Of a stretch of 64,000 nt of DNA, positions 59,223 to 64,000 are shown piece by piece. The notes below the pieces were generated by a model that saw only the letters and a program-made list of their open reading frames with translations, was not told where the DNA came from and did no database searches. Within the stretch, counting starts at the first letter, position 1; each line of letters opens with the position of its first letter. The DNA comes from Bin87 sp965222895. Lineage in GTDB: Bacteria > Chloroflexota > Dehalococcoidia > Lucifugimonadales > UBA3495. The translations under genes and the position numbers were made by a program. Location of the stretch: contig CBDCVB010000001.1 of assembly GCA_965222895.1 (NCBI GenBank), forward strand, positions 1,240,001 through 1,304,000, in the 5' to 3' direction.

Positions 59223-59927
59223 ATGGAAATCCGCATTGGAAGTCTCTCGCGCGACGCCGGGGAAGCCCGGGGCGCGGCGTTGGTGATTGATGTTTTTCGC
59301 GCCTTTACGACCGCGGCTATCGCCTTTGACCGCGGGGCCGAACGCATCACCCTGGTTGCCGAGGTCGCAGAGGCGTTGGCCATCCGGCAGCACAGCCCCG
59401 CCATCGCCGACATCCTGATGGGTGAGGTGGGCGGACAACGCCCGGACGGGTTTGACTACGGCAACTCCCCTTACGAGGCATCATCGGTGGATTTCGCTGG
59501 GAAGACGGTCGTGCAGTCAACGCGGGCCGGCACCGTGGGCGCCGCCGCCGCCGGAGCCGCCGGTTGCAATCCCATCTATGTAACGTCGTTCGTGGTGGCG
59601 GGCGCGACCGCGCGGGCATTGCTTTCGGAAAACCCGTTGCCGGAGCGAGTAACCATTCTGGCAATGGGCGACCAGGGAATCGATCGCTCCGACGAAGACG
59701 AACACTGCGCCCTGTATCTACGCAACCGGCTGGAGGGTCGCAACCCGGATCCTGAAGCCCTGCGCAAGCTGATTATGGCCGGCGGCGCCACCCAAAAATT
59801 CTTCGACGAAATCCAACCCCAGTTCCACCCGCAGGACGTATCCCTGGCCCTGGAAGTGGACCGCTACAACTTCGCCATGCGGGTAAGCCGGGAGGACGGG
59901 CTGTTGGTAGCGCGGAAGGTGGAGTAG
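59223..59927 (+). CDS. comB: 2-phosphosulfolactate phosphatase (ComB) family
   Basis: A 234-residue ComB-family phosphatase: GAALVIDVFRAFTTAAIAFD, MGEVGGQRPDGFDYGNSPYE, TVVQSTRAGTVGAAAAGAAG, and LAMGDQGIDRSDEDEHCALY, with the acidic residues that bind Mg2+. In methanogens and some bacteria ComB makes 3-sulfolactate for coenzyme M or sulfolactate. No comA or comC is nearby, so the function may be a general phosphatase. The ATG has poor upstream purines (TAAATCAAT), with the family-B palindrome 30 bases before. Confidence 0.8.
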   Translation: MEIRIGSLSRDAGEARGAALVIDVFRAFTTAAIAFDRGAERITLVAEVAEALAIRQHSPAIADILMGEVGGQRPDGFDYGNSPYEASSVDFAGKTVVQSTRAGTVGAAAAGAAGCNPIYVTSFVVAGATARALLSENPLPERVTILAMGDQGIDRSDEDEHCALYLRNRLEGRNPDPEALRKLIMAGGATQKFFDEIQPQFHPQDVSLALEVDRYNFAMRVSREDGLLVARKVE

Positions 59928-59947
59928 CACTACAAGAGGGCCGCGCT

Positions 59948-60091
59948 ATGTCCATGCAGTCTATATGGCTTAGTCTGAAAGAACTGTTCACCAAGAACCT
60001 CGGTTTTATGGTGCTCGGCGCGTTTCTGATGGCCGTTGCGCTGTACGGTTTAGTATCGTTATTGACCTGGCTGTTATACCGCACACCCTGA
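59948..60091 (+). CDS. 47-residue single-pass membrane peptide
   Basis: MSMQSIWLSLKELFTKNLGF leads into a hydrophobic stretch (MVLGAFLMAVALYGLVSLLT) and a short basic end (LLYRTP). The start ATG 59948 follows GAGGGCC. It lies 20 bases after comB and 10-21 bases before the next membrane gene, on the same strand, so it is probably translated as part of that unit. No family recognised; a small membrane protein acting with the neighbouring membrane protein is a guess. Confidence 0.5.
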   Translation: MSMQSIWLSLKELFTKNLGFMVLGAFLMAVALYGLVSLLTWLLYRTP

Positions 60092-60112
60092 CTACCCGTC
60101 GTGTTGACGAAG

Positions 60113-60475
60113 ATGGCAGACAAGTTTGGCGTTGAAACTGCGCAACTTTTAGAATTTAATGCGCTAATCGTAGGCGGTATCTTCATTGCGGTTCAGTTGT
60201 GGGTAACTTACCGACGCGTGAGCGCTGCTGAAAGTACAGCCGAGGCTGCCATTCGTACAGCCGAGTCAACCGTCCGTAGCAATGCCGCCCAACTCTTTAA
60301 AGATGCTGTGGATTTATTAGGCAGCGATGTGCCTATCGTCCGGATCGGAGGCATTCAAGCATTAGGCTTCATCGCAAGAGACAATCCAGAATATCAAGGA
60401 GCAGTGGCTGCTATAATCGATAACTATACGCAGCAGCCCAGCGTCCACCGACAGGGCGAGGGTGATGAACGATGA
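60113..60475 (+). CDS. Membrane protein with pentapeptide-associated N-terminal domain
   Basis: About 120 residues; GTG 60101 and TTG 60104 are alternative starts. One membrane helix (EFNALIVGGIFIAVQLWVTY) is followed by an Ala/Glu-rich helical linker (AAESTAEAAIRTAESTVRSN) and a small domain, AAQLFKDAVDLLGSDVPIVR then IGGIQALGFIARDNPEYQGA. This arrangement (helix, F-x2-A-x-x-x-LGS, VRxGGIxAL, IA) is the N-terminal half of many membrane pentapeptide-repeat proteins. Here it is a separate gene whose TGA overlaps the ATG of the pentapeptide gene, so a split fusion is likely. Confidence 0.65.
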   Translation: MADKFGVETAQLLEFNALIVGGIFIAVQLWVTYRRVSAAESTAEAAIRTAESTVRSNAAQLFKDAVDLLGSDVPIVRIGGIQALGFIARDNPEYQGAVAAIIDNYTQQPSVHRQGEGDER

Positions 60476-61152
60476 GCAAACTGCCTTTCGACAAGCAAGT
60501 CGCGATGGAAGTCCTTTTTACCGGACATGGCCCCACCACGTTCAAAGGGGTAGTCCACAACCTCAGTCGGTCAAAATTGCCGGAGCTTATGCTGGAAAAC
60601 GCCGAAATGCCCGGCGTCATACTGGACGGGGCCGATTTGCAGAAAGCTTGGCTCAAGGATTCAAACCTATTCGGGGCGCGACTGGTTTTGGCAGATTTGC
60701 ACGAGGCGTATTTAAGCGGCGTTGACTTGCGTAACTGTAAGTTGAACAACGCGAATCTTATCAACGCTAACTTGCGGGGGGCAGACCTCCGCGGGTAACT
60801 GTTCAGACTTCGGGGGACCTGAGGGTGATCATCCAAGTCCGACGCGCCAATTCAGGCAGGAAACGGCAAGTCACATCGAACGGTCTCCCAAAGGATTCTC
60901 TCAACACTGAACAGTTACCTCCGCGGTGCTGAATTGACGCGTGCCAAATTGCAGGGAGCACAACTCAACGATGCCCAGATTGACGGTGCGGAACAGTTGG
61001 CGTATGTGGCTTCTCTCTATGAAGTTTCAGGGTTGACCGACGATATGCGGTCTGTACTTAAAGAGCATCATCCCAGGTTGTTTCGGAAACCCCCTGATCC
61101 GGAAGATGACCCGTATAATTTTATGTTCGCGCCCTCCTCGCCCGGGTCATAA
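60472..61152 (+). pseudogene. Pentapeptide-repeat gene interrupted by MITE-4
   Basis: Without the insert (60795-60926) the frame gives 182 residues. After a leader (MSKLPFDKQVAMEVLFTGHG) come pentapeptide repeats: MLENAEMPGVILDGADLQKA, LVLADLHEAYLSGVDLRNCK and LNNANLINANLRGADLRG. After the element they continue AELTRAKLQGAQLNDAQIDG, then a C-terminal LPxxR-like tail rich in Pro and Glu. Such repeats form a right-handed quadrilateral beta-helix. In its present form translation ends at the TAA inside the element's first four bases, removing the last two or three coils and the tail. Its start overlaps the preceding membrane gene. Confidence 0.85.
60795..60918. mobile_element. MITE-4, 124 bp, IS66-type ends
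   Basis: Left end GTAACTGTTCAGACTTCGGG, right end read inward GTAACTGTTCAGTGTTG. Perfect 8-bp duplication CTCCGCGG at 60787-60794 and 60919-60926. The first 16 bases match the left end of the IS66 copies. The interior is non-coding and not obviously related to MITE-3 apart from the ends. Confidence 0.92.
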
Positions 61153-61180
61153 ATCATTCCAACTGCCTGCTCGGTCATCG

Positions 61181-61477
61181 CTACAACCGCCGGTTGCTCA
61201 CCACCGGCTCCGACGCCAGCAACCGCCGCAACCCGTCCAGGTTGGGCAACCCAAGAATGTCGGAAATCCCCTCGTCTAGCCCCCGCCGCGCCGGGCAATT
61301 CACCATGCCAGGCAGCCGCTCAAACTCCTCCTCTGCCATATCATCGAATAACTTCGCCAACGCCTGCAATTGCGAATCCGAAATCGCCCGCACATCCAGG
61401 ACTGGCAATTGTTCCAAGTCGGCTTTCTTTATTCCAACCCATCCACCTTCCGTACTGGTGCGCTGTGCTAGGGCCTG
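61181..61477 (-). pseudogene. C-terminal fragment of a type II/IIG-style DNA methyltransferase
   Basis: The minus-strand frame, open from 61477 (where the IS5-like left end begins) to 61181, reads RTSTEGGWVGIKKADLEQLP then VLDVRAISDSQLQALAKLFD, and ends ISDILGLPNLDGLRRLLASE. The pattern of LPVLDLR, a helix, and ILGLP-x-LxxLRxLL is that of the extreme C-terminus of Eco57I-type N6-adenine methyltransferases. The rest of the gene is missing, probably removed by the adjacent insertion sequence. Confidence 0.5.
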
Positions 61478-63102
61478 TTAACGAATGGACGCCTCATACG
61501 TCCCTCGCCAATATGCCACACTTGAAAAAGAAAGTCAGCGACTTTCGGACTAACAATGCAGAGTAAGTAGCATAGGCAAACCGCCACCAAAAAATCCCCG
61601 GGATGCTCAGCTGAACACGCCGGCCATACATGGCTCCGGCGACGCGGAGCCAGACCAACCAGTGAAGAAAAACTGCGGAACTAACTCTCCAAGTACTTCG
61701 ACGACCGGGATTTCCGTCCCCTGGTCCTCAGGTGCCAAGACACCAAGTGCAGGCCGGCACAGAAGGCTGAGGCCAGCTTGTGGTACCGCGTTGCAATGCC
61801 CCTGAATTCCTTCATGTCGGCGAAAACATTCTCTATCAAATGCCGCCCCTTGTACGACCACACGTCGTAGAGAATCGGTACCCTCCGGTTCCGTTTCGAC
61901 GGCACGGTGGTCTTGATACCCATCTGGCGCAACAGCTCGCGAATCGAGTTGCGATCAAAGGCCTTATCGCCGAGCAGCTCATCAATCTGTTCGGTGTCCA
62001 ATTCGTCAAGCATGGCTATCAACTGCTTGCCCTCGTCGGCGTTTCCTGGCACCAGCGAGAACATCACCAATCTGCCGCGACGGTCCATCACTGCCATCAG
62101 CTTGGTATTCAACCCGCCGCGGCTTTTACCAATCGCTTGATTGGCTTGGCTCTCCTCCCTCGATGCCCCGTCCTTCGGGGCGCCTGTCCCATGCTGGTGA
62201 ACCTTGACGAAGGTTCCGTCCACCATGACCACCTTCAGATCATAGTCCTTTGCCAGCGTCAGGAAGAGCGCCAAGAACACACCATTCTTTGCCCAACGCC
62301 GGAAAGTCTGGTAAACGTTCAGCCAGTGGCCGAAATCCTCATGCAGGTCGCGCCACGGCGCTCCGGTACGGAATATCCAGAGCATCCCTTCGAGCTTCAT
62401 CCGGTTGCCCTCTGCGTTGCGGCCCGGTTTGCCGCGCTCTCCGTACACGTGCTTACGCGCAAGTTTCCACTGGTGATCCGTCAACACGGTGCGGGGACCG
62501 CGGCGCTTGCGGCTGCACTCTTGGGTGCGTTTGCGCCACGGCTTCACGCGTGGCGGATCATCGGACACCGCAGCGTCATCAGACCCCTGGCTCCTCAAGG
62601 GAGCACGGGTCAAACGCGGCTTACGCTTGCCCTTGCCAGCGCGCCGGCGCGACCGCTGGGAACCGACGGAAACCGCCCCGTCGTCAGATAGACCGCGATT
62701 GCCAGTTTCGTTATTATCAACGCGAACCTGCTCGCGTACGGCGGTGAGGGGTTCTGGGGTCGCGGTCGGGTCTGCAAACTCCCGCGACTCCGCTCTTTGT
62801 GGCCTGGGCTTGCCAAAGGCGCCCAGCTTTCTTCTCGCCATCTCTGAACCTCCCGTCCAGCGAGAGAAAGCACCACCAAACGAGAAAAAGGCCGGAGGCG
62901 ACGGCAAAGCCGTGCGCTCCGGCCCCATGTGCGCGACGACAGTGCGCAAACGGCGGTCACGCCAGCCTGACCCGGGGGCACCATGCCCGAGACAGTCGGG
63001 CTTGGTTCCGAGCAGGAGATTGGGGATTTACGGGCCGCGTTCACTGCGTTATCATCCTTAAACGCACAAAAGCCCCTCATAGGGTGGTGCGTGTTCACAG
63101 GC
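61471..63102 (-). mobile_element. IS5-family element (boundaries tentative)
   Basis: Contains the IS5-type transposase gene. Possible termini are GGCCTGTTAAC (61472-61482) and, inward from the right, GGCCTGTGAAC (about 63092-63102). No target duplication is evident. The stretch 62842-63102 and on to 63379 is non-coding; an imperfect GC-rich hairpin lies at 62889-62926. Confidence 0.45.
61681..62841 (-). CDS. IS5-family transposase with long basic N-terminal extension
   Basis: A 386-residue transposase. Residues from about 110 on match IS427-type IS5 proteins: VLTDHQWKLARKHVYGERGK, MLWIFRTGAPWRDLHEDFGH, Asp in KVVMVDGTFVKVHQHG, Asp in ELLGDKAFDRNSIRELL, and Glu in HLIENVFADMKEFRGIATRY. The first 110 residues are extra: low complexity, Arg/Lys/Ser-rich (SQRSRRRAGKGKRKPRLTRA), without similarity. 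Typical members are 250-290 residues and often use a frameshift. The start at ATG 62841 (MARRKLGAFGKPRPQ) has GGGAGG upstream; the frame extends to 62949. Confidence 0.85.
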   Translation of the reverse strand: MARRKLGAFGKPRPQRAESREFADPTATPEPLTAVREQVRVDNNETGNRGLSDDGAVSVGSQRSRRRAGKGKRKPRLTRAPLRSQGSDDAAVSDDPPRVKPWRKRTQECSRKRRGPRTVLTDHQWKLARKHVYGERGKPGRNAEGNRMKLEGMLWIFRTGAPWRDLHEDFGHWLNVYQTFRRWAKNGVFLALFLTLAKDYDLKVVMVDGTFVKVHQHGTGAPKDGASREESQANQAIGKSRGGLNTKLMAVMDRRGRLVMFSLVPGNADEGKQLIAMLDELDTEQIDELLGDKAFDRNSIRELLRQMGIKTTVPSKRNRRVPILYDVWSYKGRHLIENVFADMKEFRGIATRYHKLASAFCAGLHLVSWHLRTRGRKSRSSKYLES

Positions 63103-63379
63103 CGCCGGGAATGTTCCTACGCAACCCCGACGGCCTGCCTATTTCAGCCGACTGATCGACTGTGCGCCACTGACCAAAATCAGTCAGCCAACGCGGCCCA
63201 ATGGGCTACCCGAATTATACGGGTTAGGTGGAAGCGCTGCAAGGCACAATCGTCGCGATGTCAAGCGCGAAACGCCGCAGTTGCTATACAATCAACTTTA
63301 CGGTTTGGTAGTATGTCAGTCAGCGGTGGCCCAAACCACGCCACAAACACACCCAAAAGACGCGAAGCAAGGAGTCGAA

Positions 63380-63535
63380 ATGGCCCAAATTCTCATCAGC
63401 GGGTTCCGCTGTGAGCGGTGCGAACACGAATGGGTGCCCAAAGGCCAGAAGCTGAGCCTGCCCCGGGTTTGCCCGAGGTGTAAGAACCCGAACTGGAACA
63501 AGTCGAGAGCGGAAAGACCGAAAATCGCGGCGTAA
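63380..63535 (+). CDS. 51-residue zinc-ribbon protein
   Basis: MAQILISGFRCERCEHEWVP then VCPRCKNPNWNKSR: a single zinc ribbon with two CxxC knuckles spaced 18 residues apart, followed by a basic tail. AAGGAG lies 6 bases before ATG 63380. Proteins of this form are widespread, small and uncharacterised, and probably bind nucleic acid or a partner protein. It is not clearly linked to neighbours. Confidence 0.7.
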   Translation: MAQILISGFRCERCEHEWVPKGQKLSLPRVCPRCKNPNWNKSRAERPKIAA

Positions 63536-63540
63536 GCAGA

Positions 63541-64000
63541 CCCACCGTCGCGGACGATTGACCAACGAACGAGCGAGACAATGCACTCCAGCGCCTTGAC
63601 ATCAACCATCCAGTGGGTACCTAACGAGTCCTGGGAAAGCCCAGCGTCTTCGGCCATAACCCGCTCTGTTCTACAGAAACTGACGGGCAGAGTGCCAGCC
63701 AGTATGAGACAGTTGCTAAGGTGGCTGAGGTCTCAAGGCACGAGGCGACCGCGCCCGCAACAGCGTGTACGTCTCGGGGCAGCGAAGCACCTGGCCGAAC
63801 CAGGTTCGCTCAGGCATCGCCAAGAAGGGCAGTCGGCGGCCGACCACCGGCACATGATGTCCGGCTATTGCAACGCGGCCCTGCGCCGACGCCGGAGGTG
63901 AGAGCCACAGGCGCCACCGCACAACTGCCAAAATTTGCCCCACCGGTAACCCTCGTCGGCTGATGAACTCGGCGAATCCTCGGGCCTAACCCCCCTCGTG
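63541..64000. other. Window end, no gene supported
   Basis: About 460 bases with several short overlapping frames on both strands and no recognisable domain or repeat arm. A plus-strand frame ending near 63901 has a biased Arg/Ala/Gln composition typical of a non-coding frame in GC-rich DNA. Confidence 0.4.

Overview
The window reads as a GC-rich bacterial chromosome segment with a metabolic gene content that best fits Chloroflexota, probably the SAR202/Dehalococcoidia side. The grounds are three luciferase-like flavin monooxygenases, a lone CoxL-type molybdoenzyme, MOSC, SDR, trans-aconitate methyltransferase-like and HemQ genes, PaREP1-like proteins, and heavy littering with palindromic repeats and insertion sequences. 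This is an inference from gene content; no rRNA or taxonomic marker was compared.

Layout. 1-9 kb: end of an HpaB-type hydroxylase, MOSC protein, GSAM-like aminotransferase, a double-length esterase, a flavin monooxygenase, an unrecognised 526-residue protein and an epimerase. 9-15 kb: trans-aconitate methyltransferase-like gene and a Dpp/Opp-type ABC importer operon (binding lipoprotein, two permeases, PQQ-type propeller). 15-22 kb: NUDT6-like Nudix, CoxL-like dehydrogenase, pth, a surface zinc-peptidase lipoprotein and a CHC2 zinc-finger protein. 22.8-27.4 kb: one minus-strand operon, HD-domain protein > HEPN (HepT-like) > MNT nucleotidyltransferase > SDR > flavin monooxygenase > kinase, in which a 121-bp MITE has split the HEPN gene. 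27.4-31.3 kb: a visibly AT-richer cassette (LicD-like transferase, aminotransferase, LicC-like nucleotidyltransferase, methyltransferase) that looks like a surface-polymer decoration pathway.

31.4-40.8 kb is an accessory region: two inward-facing IS66 copies, an IS701/IS4-like element inside an IS1595 remnant, a DNA methyltransferase-nuclease fusion with a 15-base poly-G tract and a second frameshift, and a DUF2283/DUF4258-like pair. 41-48.5 kb: a pair of ferritin-like paralogues, one with all di-iron ligands and one that lost every Glu ligand, then a coiled-coil protein, a small lipoprotein, an MDR oxidoreductase, CCA-adding enzyme and a 3-hydroxyisobutyrate dehydrogenase-like protein. 48.5-61 kb: a zinc-ribbon/CAP protein split by a MITE, a tandem array of PaREP1-like genes, tRNA-Ser(GCT), miaB, nadA, Uma2, hemQ, an NHL propeller, comB, and a pentapeptide-repeat gene split by a second MITE of the same family. 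61-64 kb: a methyltransferase remnant, an IS5-family element and a small zinc-ribbon gene.

The strongest signal is that three unrelated genes (HEPN antiphage/toxin component, CAP-domain exoprotein, pentapeptide protein) are each interrupted by a short non-coding element with perfect target duplications, and in each case exact removal of element plus one duplication restores a continuous, recognisable protein. Two of these elements carry the ends of the IS66 element present intact in the same window. Second is the intact/degenerate ferritin-like gene pair, which suggests a two-subunit di-iron enzyme. Third is the homopolymer-gated methyltransferase-nuclease.
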